From the NCBI GenBank assembly GCA_963666505.2, contig CAXXXL010000003.1:868001-932000 (forward strand): a DNA stretch of 64,000 nucleotides. Reading direction: 5' to 3'. Made by a program: the position numbers and the translations under genes. Source of the stretch: JABGQS01 sp963666505 (lineage in GTDB: Bacteria > Bacillota > Clostridia > Christensenellales > SZUA-584). Under the pieces are notes generated by a model, which worked only from the letters and a program-made list of their open reading frames with translations, was not told the origin of the DNA and made no database searches. Within the stretch, counting starts at the first letter, position 1, and the number at the start of each line of letters is the position of its first letter. Shown piece after piece: positions 1 through 10,604 of this stretch.

Positions 1-256
1 GTTATTCGCTTCTCCGGGTAGATATATCCGAGGCTACAGGGAACTCGACAAGATCTCAGACTATGTAATTTACTATGGAAAATCATTTGTAATCATAAAC
101 ATCGAAGAGCTAGATAAAGTAGCAAAGATAGCTGCAGACCCGGGGCAGACAAGTCAGGTAGAGCCGTTTGAAATAACAGAACACGAAATGAAAGCTGTAA
201 TAATCACAGATGACGAAATAGGCAAACTTTATAAGAACGGGGGCAGCCTTATATAG
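1..256 (+). pseudogene. Glycerol dehydrogenase remnant with internal deletion (cut by window edge)
   Basis: An open frame enters from the left edge and stops with TAG at 254-256. Its first residues (ASPGRYIRGYRELDKISDY) match the N-terminal start of GldA-type glycerol dehydrogenases. After about 40 residues it jumps to a stretch (ADPGQTSQVEPFEI) that resembles the extreme C-terminus of the same family. About 270 family residues, including the NAD and metal sites, are missing in between, so the frame is an in-frame fusion of both ends of one gene and cannot be an active enzyme. Recognition is by family memory. A small unrelated protein is possible but less likely. Confidence 0.55.
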
Positions 257-271
257 AAAAGGCAAAGGCAA

Positions 272-967
272 ATGGCAGACATTAACAGCAAAAAAGAAAA
301 CTTAGTCAGTAAGGTTTACGATTATGTTCTTAGAATGATTATGACTCAGGAGATAAAGTGCGGCGAGAAAATACCAGAAGCTATGATAGTTGAAAAGCTT
401 AGCATAAGTCGAACACCTATAAGGGAAGCTTTAAGAAGGCTGTCAAACTCAGGAATAATAAAGATATATCCAAATCGTTTTGCTGAGGTGATATCATTCT
501 CGGATCAAGATATTAAGGATCTTGGTTTTATCCGTATTATGCTTGATACTATAGCTGCCCAGCTAGCAGTTATAAACGGCAGCAATGCAGACTTTGTTCG
601 TTTAAAAGAGCTGACAGATTTAAGTATAGCAAAGGAAAAAGCAGACGACAGACTGGCGAGTATAAAATTGGATTGCGAGTTCCATATGATTCTTTCGGAT
701 ATTGCAGGAAATCCATTTCTCATCGAAATGCAGAAAGATTTATACCTCAAAGTTGAACTCCTGCTTAGCATTACTCCTACAAGCATAAAAGACAGGTTGG
801 AAAGCATAATGCACCACTACAAGATAATAGAAATGCTTTATAAGCGTGAATCAAACGGTGTTATTGCAGCTATTTACGACCATCTTGCAAAGTTTTATAA
901 GATTGACATTGAGAAATACAGGACATTTACGTTTAATATATGCGACATGGCAAGTATGAGAGGATAG
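272..967 (+). CDS. GntR family transcriptional regulator, FCD (FadR) subfamily
   Basis: The 231-residue protein has an N-terminal winged helix-turn-helix (about residues 8-75, with SISRTPIREALRRL as the recognition region) and a C-terminal all-helical FCD ligand domain (about 85-220). The FCD metal-site pattern is visible: D..FH in CEFHMIL, then HHYKI and DHLAKFY. The family usually represses catabolic genes and responds to an organic acid or sugar acid. It lies 15 bp after the GldA remnant and 12 bp before a zinc dehydrogenase, so those two are probably cotranscribed. A decayed relative lies at 28346-28989 next to the 4-hydroxybutyrate genes. A palindrome of the type this family binds overlaps the promoter at 20189-20217. 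The effector is unknown. Confidence 0.9.
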   Translation: MADINSKKENLVSKVYDYVLRMIMTQEIKCGEKIPEAMIVEKLSISRTPIREALRRLSNSGIIKIYPNRFAEVISFSDQDIKDLGFIRIMLDTIAAQLAVINGSNADFVRLKELTDLSIAKEKADDRLASIKLDCEFHMILSDIAGNPFLIEMQKDLYLKVELLLSITPTSIKDRLESIMHHYKIIEMLYKRESNGVIAAIYDHLAKFYKIDIEKYRTFTFNICDMASMRG

Positions 968-979
968 AGGGAATTGTAT

Positions 980-1990
980 ATGAAAGCGGCATGGCTTAGA
1001 GACTGGAAGAACCTAGAGTTAGCTGAAAGACCTATGCCAGAGATAGGGATGGGCGAAGCGCTTATAAAAATTCACTATGCTGGAATATGCGGAAGTGATC
1101 TTCTGGTATACAAGGGACAGCATTCGACAGCAATTAAACCTGTAATATTGGGACACGAGTTTTCCGGCGAAATAGTGGATGTAAGTGAAGAGTGCCATGT
1201 AAGCATAGGAGACAGGGTAGTTGTTCAGCCGTATACTTCGTGCGGAGTATGCGATGCATGTGTTCGTGGCAGAGATAATGTCTGCACTTCACTTAAAATA
1301 TTTGGGTTTCATTTAGATGGATGCTATGGTGAATACATAAAAGTTCCTGTTAAAAAAGTATACAAGATACCGGGTGTTATAAGCTATAAGCTTGCAACAA
1401 TGGCAGAGCCTCTTGCGGTTGCCGTTCATGATGTGATAAGAAGCGGCTTGTCAATAGGGCAGACGGCTTTGATAATTGGAGGAGGTCCAATTGGTCTTCT
1501 TACTGCTATGGTAGCAAGAAGAAGCGGAGCATCAAAAGTATTCATAAGTGAAATAAACAAATACAGGCTGAAAGCAGCCAAAGATATGGGATTTGAGGTA
1601 TTAAACCCTCTCAAGGATGATGTTTTATGTGAGTGTATGAAAGCAACTAATAATAAAGGATTTGACGTTGTTTTTGAAGCAACAGGCACTCAAGAGGGCA
1701 CTTCACTCATGACTGCTGCCGTTAAAACGTGCGGAAGCATAATAGTAATCGGGCTGCCCAAAGCAAAACCTCAGGTGGATACAGGAGCAGTCTTAGCAAG
1801 AGAGTTAAATATGATGGGAGTAAGGGTACATGCTCAGAGCAATTTTGCTTTCGCAGTTGATATCATGGAGAGCATGAAGAACGAGCTCAGCTCCCTCATA
1901 ACACACGAATTTGGTCTTGATGATATTGACAAGGCAATAGATTTTTCCTTAAACAATGAGGAGCATATAAAAATTGTACTAAAGATATAG
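980..1990 (+). CDS. Zinc-dependent alcohol/polyol dehydrogenase (MDR superfamily)
   Basis: The 336-residue medium-chain dehydrogenase is of the sorbitol/threonine dehydrogenase type and should oxidise a secondary alcohol with NAD(P). Catalytic zinc ligands sit in GICGSD and GHEFSGE. The structural zinc loop is CGVCDACVRGRDNVC, and the Rossmann motif is GGGPIGL. I chose ATG 980 rather than TTG 974 because the GAGGGAA ribosome site at 966-972 is correctly spaced only for the ATG. It follows the GntR gene directly. It resembles the dehydrogenase at 55363 more than the one at 40287. The substrate cannot be read from sequence. Confidence 0.88.
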   Translation: MKAAWLRDWKNLELAERPMPEIGMGEALIKIHYAGICGSDLLVYKGQHSTAIKPVILGHEFSGEIVDVSEECHVSIGDRVVVQPYTSCGVCDACVRGRDNVCTSLKIFGFHLDGCYGEYIKVPVKKVYKIPGVISYKLATMAEPLAVAVHDVIRSGLSIGQTALIIGGGPIGLLTAMVARRSGASKVFISEINKYRLKAAKDMGFEVLNPLKDDVLCECMKATNNKGFDVVFEATGTQEGTSLMTAAVKTCGSIIVIGLPKAKPQVDTGAVLARELNMMGVRVHAQSNFAFAVDIMESMKNELSSLITHEFGLDDIDKAIDFSLNNEEHIKIVLKI

Positions 1991-1998
1991 GAGCGGGA

Positions 1999-2405
1999 AT
2001 GCAACTATTTGAGGTTTCACCTGCTATACACAGATTCCACAGATTTGCATAATTTGCTGATTAATTTAGCTTATGCAAAAGCTGTATTATTACGCATGAG
2101 TTTTTATATCTAGACTATATGAAAAGCTGTGATTTAGAATCAAAGTTTGTTTTTCAAGAAAACTACTGCACGGGTGAACCAAGCGTCGAGATGATAGAAA
2201 CAATGCTGGCGAATGATGATGAAAACATTTTTTCAAGAGTTATTGCTGTTGGTGTAGGAACAGTAATATATTGCTAAAATATTTGTGCTTAAAAGAGCTG
2301 GAACTGCTGCAGAACTGTTTGAGAAGGCTGTACTTGATAAATGTAATGCAGCCGTCGAGTATGTACTTAATGAACATTTCGTTTTTGGACCAACTTGTGG
2401 GGGCA
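1999..2405 (+). pseudogene. 4-hydroxybutyrate dehydrogenase remnant
   Basis: Starting at ATG 1999, the three frames together recover the N-terminal third of a 4HbD-like protein: MQLFEVSPAIHRF, then KSCDLESKFVFQENYCTGEPS, then FSRVIAVGVGTVI, then KIFVLKRAGTAAELFEKAV and a worn PTCG motif. The pieces are separated by stops and frameshifts. The order matches the intact 4-hydroxybutyrate dehydrogenase at 18944-20056. The remnant then runs straight into the 3' end of a different gene, an hbd fragment, so a deletion joined the two. It cannot make a functional enzyme. Confidence 0.7.
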
Positions 2406-2406
2406 G

Positions 2407-2679
2407 GTCAGTTTAATTGCTAATGAAGCAGTAGGTATTTTTGCAGATGGCGTTGCTAGCGCAGAAGATATTGATGCTGCTATGAAGTATGGCGCAAACC
2501 ATCCTATAGGGCCGCTTGCATTAGCCAACTGGACAGGAAAAGATGTCAACCTTTCGATAATGAATAAGTTGCATAGTTCATTTGGAAATCCGAAATACCG
2601 ACCACATCCACTTTTAAGAAAGAAGGTCATAGCAGGGTATCTAGGCATAAAGTATGTTAAAGGATTTTATACTTATTAA
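2407..2679 (+). pseudogene. 3-hydroxybutyryl-CoA dehydrogenase, C-terminal fragment
   Basis: This is an open stretch of about 90 codons that is clearly homologous to the last third of the intact Hbd at 27285-28124 (shared blocks NEAVGI, GVASAEDID, GANHPIGPL, and the terminal GYLG..KGF). The whole NAD-binding domain is missing. The GRKTGKGFFAY ending of the intact copy is worn to GIKYVKGFYTY. It is fused to the 4HbD remnant upstream and lies 45 bp before mcmA1. It is left over from a second copy of the 4-hydroxybutyrate gene set. Confidence 0.8.
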
Positions 2680-2724
2680 GCTATTCCATATACATAAGAG
2701 ATAAGCAAGGATGGGAAAAAGAAT

Positions 2725-4395
2725 ATGAATAATGAAGAAAAAATAAAAAAAGCATTCAGCGACTGGCAAGAGAACGTCCTATTCAAAATGCTTACGAAGA
2801 GGAAGGAAAGAAAAGAGCAGTTTACCAATTCTTCGGGTATAAACATAGAGCGTGTGTATACGCCGCTCGACACAAAGGACTCAGACTATGAAGAAAAGCT
2901 CGGGTTTCCGGGGCAGTACCCTTTTACCAGAGGCGTACAGCCGACCATGTACAGAGGACGGTTCTGGACGATGCGGCAGTATTCGGGGTTTGCTACGGCG
3001 CAGGAATCCAACGAGAGGTATAAATACCTGCTTGACCAGGGGCAGACGGGCATATCGATAGCTTTCGACCTGCCGACCCAGATAGGCTACGACTCGGACG
3101 ACCCTATAGCCGAAGGCGAAGTCGGTAAAGTCGGCGTAGCAATTGACACGCTTGCAGATATGGAAGTGCTTTTCGACGGCATACCGCTCGATAAAATCAG
3201 CACATCAATGACGATAAATGCTTCTGCGGCAGTGCTGCTTGCCATGTATATAGTCGTAGCGGAGAAGCAGGGCGTAAAGCCTGAGCAGCTTAAAGGCACG
3301 ATACAGAACGATATATTGAAAGAGTATGCGGCACGGGGAACGTATATATTCCCACCGACACAGTCTATGCGGCTGATTACGGATATCTTCGAGTACGCAG
3401 CTAAAAATATACCTTACTGGAATACGATATCCATCTCTGGATACCACATCCGAGAAGCAGGCTCTACCGCAGCGCAGGAGGTTGCGTTTACGCTAGCGGA
3501 CGGCATAGCTTACGTTGAAGCCGCTCTGCGAGCAGGGTTGAACGTGGACGATTTTGCTGGCAGACTTTCTTTCTTCTTCAATTCACACAACGACTTGTTC
3601 GAAGAAATAGCGAAGTTCCGTGCGGCAAGAAGGCTTTGGGCAAAGGTAATGAAAGAACGCTTCGGAGCACAGAAAGTACGCTCGCAGATGCTGAGGTTTC
3701 ATACCCAGACGGGTGGCAGCACGCTGACGGCACAGCAGCCGGACAATAACGTAGTACGTGTTACCGTGCAGACGCTTGCGGCGGTACTCGGTGGAACGCA
3801 GTCGCTGCATACCAACTCTAAGGACGAAGCGCTTGCATTGCCGACTGAAGACTCTGTACGTATTGCGCTAAGGACACAGCAGATAGTGGCGAATGAATCG
3901 GGCGTGTGCGATACGATAGACCCGCTTGCAGGCTCGTATTACGTAGAAAAGCTGACAGACGAAATCGAAGAGGAAGCTGTCAAGTACATAGAAAAGATAG
4001 ATGAAATGGGCGGCGCCGTAAAAGCTATCGAAAAAGGCTATATACAAAAGGAGATTTCCGATAGCGCTTACAGATATCAAAAAGAGATTGAACGTGGCGA
4101 GCGGATAGTCGTGGGCATGAACAAGTTCCAGATAGAAGAGAAGCCTGCGGAAGGTCTGCTCCGCATAGACCCAAAAGTCGAAAAAGCGCAGGTCGAAAAG
4201 CTTGGGGTTCTGAAGGCGTCAAGAGATAACGATGCTGTTGAAGAGAAGCTGAATGCTCTTAAGGAAGCGGCGAGAACGGACAAGAATCTCATGCCGTTCA
4301 TAATCGATGCGGTAAGAGCCTATGCTTCTGAAGGGGAGATATGCAAAGTGCTTCGCAGCGTGTTCGGTGAATATCACCCTACAGAAATTGTTTAA
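2725..4395 (+). CDS. mcmA1: Methylmalonyl-CoA mutase, large (substrate-binding) subunit
   Basis: The 556-residue protein interconverts succinyl-CoA and methylmalonyl-CoA when paired with the B12 subunit encoded next door. It covers the TIM-barrel catalytic domain of the mutase family. Recognisable blocks are YPFTRGVQPTMYRGRFWTMRQYSGF, GISIAFDLPTQIGYDSD and the late RFHTQTGGSTLTAQQPDNN. It lacks the C-terminal cobalamin domain, which is normal for the split form of archaea and many Firmicutes. Start ATG 2725 follows an AAGGATGGG ribosome site. It is the first gene of a tightly packed operon (mcmA1, mcmA2, meaB, mce, mmdA, sucD, kinase). Intact. Confidence 0.96.
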   Translation: MNNEEKIKKAFSDWQENVLFKMLTKRKERKEQFTNSSGINIERVYTPLDTKDSDYEEKLGFPGQYPFTRGVQPTMYRGRFWTMRQYSGFATAQESNERYKYLLDQGQTGISIAFDLPTQIGYDSDDPIAEGEVGKVGVAIDTLADMEVLFDGIPLDKISTSMTINASAAVLLAMYIVVAEKQGVKPEQLKGTIQNDILKEYAARGTYIFPPTQSMRLITDIFEYAAKNIPYWNTISISGYHIREAGSTAAQEVAFTLADGIAYVEAALRAGLNVDDFAGRLSFFFNSHNDLFEEIAKFRAARRLWAKVMKERFGAQKVRSQMLRFHTQTGGSTLTAQQPDNNVVRVTVQTLAAVLGGTQSLHTNSKDEALALPTEDSVRIALRTQQIVANESGVCDTIDPLAGSYYVEKLTDEIEEEAVKYIEKIDEMGGAVKAIEKGYIQKEISDSAYRYQKEIERGERIVVGMNKFQIEEKPAEGLLRIDPKVEKAQVEKLGVLKASRDNDAVEEKLNALKEAARTDKNLMPFIIDAVRAYASEGEICKVLRSVFGEYHPTEIV

Positions 4396-4420
4396 TACAA
4401 ATATTATGGAGGATAAAGGA

Positions 4421-4825
4421 GTGTCAGAAAAGATGATAAGAGTGCTTGTGGCAAAGCCCGGACTTGACGGGCACGACAGAGGCGCTAAAGTAATCGCAAG
4501 ATCTCTGCGTGATGCGGGAATGGAAGTCATATATACAGGGCTCAGACAGACTCCGGAAAATATAGTGGCAGCAAGCATACAGGAAGATGTGGATGTAGTA
4601 GCTGTAAGCATTTTGTCGGGTGCGCATAATCATCTGCTGCCGAAAATCGTTCGAATGCTTAAAGAAGAAGGAGCGGATGACATGACCGTTATCTGCGGAG
4701 GCATTATTCCGGAAGAAGACATACCATTACTGAAAGAAAACGGGGTGTCAGAGGTGTTTACGCCGGGAACGGCAACTCAGGACGTAGTGGATTATATCAA
4801 CAAAACAGTAAAGAAGTCCGAGTAA
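4421..4825 (+). CDS. mcmA2: Methylmalonyl-CoA mutase, small (cobalamin-binding) subunit
   Basis: The 134-residue B12-binding subunit carries the base-off/His-on signature DGHDRG (D-x-H-x-x-G), followed by the SILSGAHN and CGGII blocks that complete the cobalamin Rossmann fold. It carries adenosylcobalamin for the radical rearrangement on the large subunit. I prefer GTG 4421, with GGAGG at 4408-4412 eight bases upstream. ATG 4433 is an alternative. The frame is open further upstream into mcmA1, but that part does not belong to the family. It is 25 bp after mcmA1 and 2 bp before meaB. Confidence 0.93.
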   Translation: MSEKMIRVLVAKPGLDGHDRGAKVIARSLRDAGMEVIYTGLRQTPENIVAASIQEDVDVVAVSILSGAHNHLLPKIVRMLKEEGADDMTVICGGIIPEEDIPLLKENGVSEVFTPGTATQDVVDYINKTVKKSE

Positions 4826-4827
4826 CT

Positions 4828-5802
4828 ATGACGGATTACATGGAACTTGTCGACAAGATGCTGCGCGGCAGCCGGTATGCACTGGCAAAGGTGATTTCTC
4901 TGATAGAAAACTCTTCGCCGTACACCTCGAAGATAATGAAGGAGGTCTATCCGCATACAGGCGGTGCAGACATCGTTGGCATAACCGGACCGCCCGGTGC
5001 AGGAAAAAGCACTCTCATAGACAAGTTGGTAAAAGAGTTGAGGGAAGACTCAAAAAAGGTTGCCATAATCGCAGTTGACCCTAGCAGCCCTTTTACGGGC
5101 GGTGCTATCCTCGGCGACAGGATACGGATGATAGACCTGTTACTTGACGACGGCGTATATATGCGCAGCATGGGCAACAGAGGAAGCCTTGGCGGGCTCT
5201 CGACAGCCACATATTTTGCGGCAGCTGTTCTTGATGCTTGCAAATTTGACTGTATTATCATTGAAACCGTAGGTGTTGGACAGTCCGAGGTGGACATCAT
5301 CAAAATTGCAGATACTGTAATGCTTGTAATGGCGCCGGGGATGGGTGACGATATCCAGGCTATAAAGGCGGGCGTACTTGAGACCGGAGATGTTTTTGTG
5401 GTCAACAAAGCTGACAGGAACGGTGCGGATTTGCTAAGACGGGAAATCGAGTACATGCTGCGCCAGAACAGTCCTGAAGAGAAATGGAAACCGCACGTTA
5501 TACTTACGGATTCCAGACATGGCACCGGAACAAGGGACGTAATAGATGAGGTGTACAGACATAGAAGATTTACTCTGGAGCAGACGGACAGACAGGCGAG
5601 TAGCAGGAAAAAACTAAAGCAGCAGATGATTCGTCTGATGGAAAAGGAATTCAAAGAGGCGATAAAAGAGAAATTCTCATACTATGAGAATTTGGATGAG
5701 GTGCTGGATGAGGTTTTATCCGGCAAAGTTGATTTTATGAATGTTGTCGAGAAAAACATATCTGGCATCATGAAGCCTGACAATAAGAAGATTTTATATT
5801 AG
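4828..5802 (+). CDS. meaB: Methylmalonyl-CoA mutase-associated GTPase MeaB (ArgK family)
   Basis: The 324-residue G3E-family P-loop GTPase is the mutase chaperone. It gates adenosylcobalamin loading and protects the mutase from inactivation. Visible motifs are Walker A GPPGAGKST, the DPSSPFTGGAILGDRIRM switch region typical of MeaB, ETVGVGQSE as Walker B, and NKAD for guanine recognition. It begins 2 bp after the small subunit stop, so translation is probably coupled. The gene order mutase-mutase-meaB is the usual one. Intact. Confidence 0.95.
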   Translation: MTDYMELVDKMLRGSRYALAKVISLIENSSPYTSKIMKEVYPHTGGADIVGITGPPGAGKSTLIDKLVKELREDSKKVAIIAVDPSSPFTGGAILGDRIRMIDLLLDDGVYMRSMGNRGSLGGLSTATYFAAAVLDACKFDCIIIETVGVGQSEVDIIKIADTVMLVMAPGMGDDIQAIKAGVLETGDVFVVNKADRNGADLLRREIEYMLRQNSPEEKWKPHVILTDSRHGTGTRDVIDEVYRHRRFTLEQTDRQASSRKKLKQQMIRLMEKEFKEAIKEKFSYYENLDEVLDEVLSGKVDFMNVVEKNISGIMKPDNKKILY

Positions 5803-5819
5803 TAACGGGAGATAAGAAA

Positions 5820-6221
5820 ATGAAAACATTGAAGATAGACCATATAGGTATTGCAGTAAAGGATTTGAGCGAAGCTGCAAAAGTATATGAGAGCCTGGGG
5901 CTGAAAGCCGAAGGCGAAGAAACGGTTGACAGTCAGAAGGTGACGGTCGGTTTTCTTCCCTGCGGAGAGAGCGAAATAGAGCTTCTGGAAGCGACATCGC
6001 AGGACAGCCCTGTTGCAAAATTCATTGAAAAGAACGGCGAAAGGCTACACCATTTGGCTCTTCGTGTTGATGACATAGAAGCTGCGATAGAAGAGCTAAA
6101 GAGCAAAGGAGTGAGAATGATAGACGAAACGCCGAGGTACGGTGCAGGCGGCGCTAAGATAGCGTTTCTGCATCCGAAATCAACCAACGGCGTGCTTATT
6201 GAGCTGACGGAGCGCAAATAA
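5820..6221 (+). CDS. mce: Methylmalonyl-CoA epimerase
   Basis: The 133-residue protein of the glyoxalase/VOC fold interconverts the R and S forms of methylmalonyl-CoA. This links the mutase to the carboxyltransferase. Metal ligands typical of the family are visible in KIDHIGIAV (His near residue 7), the central E in SEIELLEA, LHHLALRVDD and the C-terminal LIELTE. The length is typical. It sits 17 bp after meaB with GGGAGAT upstream of the start and 20 bp before mmdA. Confidence 0.94.
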   Translation: MKTLKIDHIGIAVKDLSEAAKVYESLGLKAEGEETVDSQKVTVGFLPCGESEIELLEATSQDSPVAKFIEKNGERLHHLALRVDDIEAAIEELKSKGVRMIDETPRYGAGGAKIAFLHPKSTNGVLIELTERK

Positions 6222-6241
6222 ATTATTGTTTGAGAGGGCGT

Positions 6242-7786
<1,545 letters not shown>

Positions 7787-7832
7787 ATAAATGATTTTAA
7801 AAAATCAAGGAATAGATATGGAGGGAAAAATA

Positions 7833-9200
7833 ATGGATAACGAAGCTTATATCAACCAGCTTCTAGCGAATGCGCGCGAAGCACAGAAGGTTCTTGAGAC
7901 ATACGGCCAGAAGAAAGTCAACGAGATTGCTAAGGCAATCGCAAGGGTAGTCTTTGATGAAGCGGATCCGCTTGCAAAAATGGCTGCTGAAGAAACACGC
8001 ATGGGTGTTTATGAAGATAAGATAAAGAAAAACCAGGGCAAAGCTAAGCTTGTTTGGTATGATCTAAAAGACAGGAAGTCCGTCGGAATATTCAGATATA
8101 TCGAGGATGAAGGAATTGTTGAAGTCGCAAAGCCAATGGGCGTTGTTGGGGCAGTTACGCCATGCACAAACCCTATTGTTACGCCGATGTGCAACGCAAT
8201 GTTTGCCATAAAAGGAAGAAACAGTATCATTATTGCGCCGCATCCACGGGCAAAGAAATGCGCAAAGCATATGGAAGGCTTATTCCATGCTGCTTTTGAA
8301 GAAATGGGTGTGCCTAAAAATATATTTCAGGTCATTGCAGAGCCTTCGCTTGAACTTACAAATTTGTTGATGAAAAGTGCGGATGTTGTGGTTGCAACTG
8401 GCGGAATGGGTATGGTAAAAGCGGCGTATTCCAGCGGGAAGCCAAGCTATGGCGTTGGCGCCGGAAATGTTCAGTGCATCATTGACAAGGGATACTCGCT
8501 GTCTGAAAGCGTTCCCAAGATTATAGCGGGCAGGATATTTGACAACGGTATCATTTGTACAGGCGAGCAGACAGCCATTTCTCATGAAGATGATTTCGAT
8601 GCCATGATCAAAGAATTCGAAAAGAACGGTGCACGTATCGTTAAAGAGGATAAAGAACTAGATAAACTCAGGGAAGTGCTTTATCCGGACGGCGTAATCA
8701 ACAAGGAGGCTGTAGGTCAGCCGGTATACAAAATCGCAGAGATCGCAGGCATTGATATACCCGACGGGACAAAAGTGATAGTTGTCGTTCCAAAGGAGTA
8801 CGGCGCAGCTGAGTATTTTGCAAAAGAGAAAATGTTTCCGGTCCTCGCTGCATATAAATACAAGACATGGGAAGAAGCGGTCAACATAGCCCTGGCGAAC
8901 CTTGAAGTGGAGGGCAAGGGACACTCGGCATCTATCCATTCGGAGAATAAGGCAAATGTAGAATACGCTATGAGCGTTCTACCGGTATCACGCATAGTTG
9001 TAAATCAGATATCTTCAACGATGACCGGCGGCAGCTTCTTAAACGGGCTGGCAGCTACCACAACGCTCGGATGCGGAAGCTGGGGCAACAATTCGATAAG
9101 TGAGAACCTGACATATAAGCACCTCATCAACGTTTCTCGTATCGCATACGTAAAACCGAATGCGGGGAATCTGACTGATGAAGAAATTTGGGATGACTAA
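7833..9200 (+). CDS. sucD: CoA-acylating succinate-semialdehyde dehydrogenase (SucD type)
   Basis: The 455-residue aldehyde dehydrogenase family member catalyses succinate semialdehyde + CoA + NAD(P) <-> succinyl-CoA. The catalytic Cys is residue 242 in NGIICTGEQ. VTPCTNPIVTPMCN and YGVGAGNVQ are typical of the acylating subgroup that includes Clostridium kluyveri SucD. ATG 7833 is chosen because GGAGGG at 7820-7825 is well placed for it. The upstream frame to 7791 is unsupported. Next to the methylmalonyl-CoA genes it ties 4-hydroxybutyrate oxidation to propionyl-CoA formation. A general acetaldehyde or butyraldehyde enzyme is the main alternative. Confidence 0.87.
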   Translation: MDNEAYINQLLANAREAQKVLETYGQKKVNEIAKAIARVVFDEADPLAKMAAEETRMGVYEDKIKKNQGKAKLVWYDLKDRKSVGIFRYIEDEGIVEVAKPMGVVGAVTPCTNPIVTPMCNAMFAIKGRNSIIIAPHPRAKKCAKHMEGLFHAAFEEMGVPKNIFQVIAEPSLELTNLLMKSADVVVATGGMGMVKAAYSSGKPSYGVGAGNVQCIIDKGYSLSESVPKIIAGRIFDNGIICTGEQTAISHEDDFDAMIKEFEKNGARIVKEDKELDKLREVLYPDGVINKEAVGQPVYKIAEIAGIDIPDGTKVIVVVPKEYGAAEYFAKEKMFPVLAAYKYKTWEEAVNIALANLEVEGKGHSASIHSENKANVEYAMSVLPVSRIVVNQISSTMTGGSFLNGLAATTTLGCGSWGNNSISENLTYKHLINVSRIAYVKPNAGNLTDEEIWDD

Positions 9201-9204
9201 ATAA

Positions 9205-9231
9205 GCTCTGTACTGATTTGATAAACAGAGC
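9205..9231 (+). other. Hairpin in the sucD-kinase gap
   Basis: GCTCTGT (9205-9211) can pair with ACAGAGC (9225-9231) across a 13-base loop. There is no T run after it, so it is more likely a stability or partial attenuation element than a full terminator. The kinase gene starts 25 bases later. Confidence 0.3.
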
Positions 9232-9255
9232 ATACATTCGGGCAGGAGTAAGTCG

Positions 9256-10452
9256 ATGATGATTTTAGTTATAAATGCAGGCAGTTCTTCTGTCAAATAT
9301 CAATTGATAGACATGAAAGATGAAGGTGTTCTTGCATCGGGTATTGTAGAACGGATAGGTATCGATAACACTGTATTAAAACATCAGCCAAAGAACAGAA
9401 ATAAGCTAGTGAAAAACTTGAAAATCCAGGATCATTGCGAAGCTATAGATGTTGTTGTAAAGATGTTAACATGTAAGGAGGATGGAGTAATTTCGTCTGT
9501 CGCTGAAATCACGGCTATTGGGCACAGGATAGCGCACGGCGGCAGCCGGTTTCAGGAATCGGTTCTTATCAATGAATCTGTCATAGATGCAATCAGAGAA
9601 AATATAGAGCTTGCTCCGTTGCATAACCCTGCCAACATAGCCGGCATTGAAGCATGCCAAAAAGTAATGCCCGACAAGCCTATGGTAGCCGTGTTCGATA
9701 CCTCGTTTCATCAAACGCTGCCGGAAGAAGCATTTATGTATGGGCTGTCTCATGATGCGTATTCAGAGCTTAAGATACGCAGATACGGATTTCATGGTAC
9801 GTCACATAAATATATGGCGCTGCAGGCAGCAAAGGAAATGGGAAGAGACGTAAATAAGCTTAGAATCATTACATGCCATCTTGGTAACGGGGCGAGCGTG
9901 GCAGCAATCAAATGTGGTCAGTCGATTGATACTTCGATGGGTTTTACGCCTCTTGAAGGGCTGGTGATGGGAACAAGATGTGGTGACATAGATCCGGCAA
10001 TCATACATTTATTGGAAAAAAAGAAGAATATAACGATTGATAAAGTGATGGATTACCTCAACTGCGAATGTGGGATGCTTGGATTATCTGGCAAGTCATA
10101 CGATTTCAGAGATATTTTTTATCACGCAGGTAAAGGTGACGAGCGCTGCATGACGGCGATAAAGGTGTTCTGTTATCGTGTAAAGAAGTATATTGGTGCG
10201 TATACTGCTGCAATGGGTGGAGTAGACGCAATCGTGTTTGCAGGCGGCGTTGGCGAGAACAATATCGAAGTAAGAGCAATGATCACTGAAGGACTTGAAT
10301 TTATGGGCGTGAAAATTGATCACAAATTGAACAATGAAGAAGGTGTACAAAAGGTAATATCTACAGTTTATTCCAGAGTGTTTGTGATGGTGGTTTTGAC
10401 AAATGAGGAGTTGATGATAGCGAAAGATACACTTGGGATCTTAAAAAAATAG
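9256..10452 (+). CDS. ackA: Acetate/propionate kinase
   Basis: The 398-residue ASKHA-fold kinase makes ATP from acyl phosphate. Diagnostic blocks are ILVINAGSSSVKYQL at the start, GHRIAHGG, VFDTSFHQT, RYGFHGTSH, ITCHLGNGAS and FAGGVGENN. It closes the methylmalonyl-CoA operon, 55 bp after sucD. In this context propionyl phosphate is a likely substrate, but no phosphotransacylase is nearby, so the assignment between acetate, propionate and butyrate is open. ATG 9256 or 9259 could be used; both follow GGAGT. Confidence 0.9.
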   Translation: MMILVINAGSSSVKYQLIDMKDEGVLASGIVERIGIDNTVLKHQPKNRNKLVKNLKIQDHCEAIDVVVKMLTCKEDGVISSVAEITAIGHRIAHGGSRFQESVLINESVIDAIRENIELAPLHNPANIAGIEACQKVMPDKPMVAVFDTSFHQTLPEEAFMYGLSHDAYSELKIRRYGFHGTSHKYMALQAAKEMGRDVNKLRIITCHLGNGASVAAIKCGQSIDTSMGFTPLEGLVMGTRCGDIDPAIIHLLEKKKNITIDKVMDYLNCECGMLGLSGKSYDFRDIFYHAGKGDERCMTAIKVFCYRVKKYIGAYTAAMGGVDAIVFAGGVGENNIEVRAMITEGLEFMGVKIDHKLNNEEGVQKVISTVYSRVFVMVVLTNEELMIAKDTLGILKK

Positions 10453-10604
10453 AGTTAATCGATAAGGAATAAAATATGTAAAATAATACAAGCAAGAGCA
10501 TTAAATTTACTGGAGATTAGTTGATAAGTGAAACTATCAGCAATGTTCCACATATTTAAGTTGGTTGAAATTAAGAAAGGGTTATAATAAGAAAGGTTTA
10601 ATCA

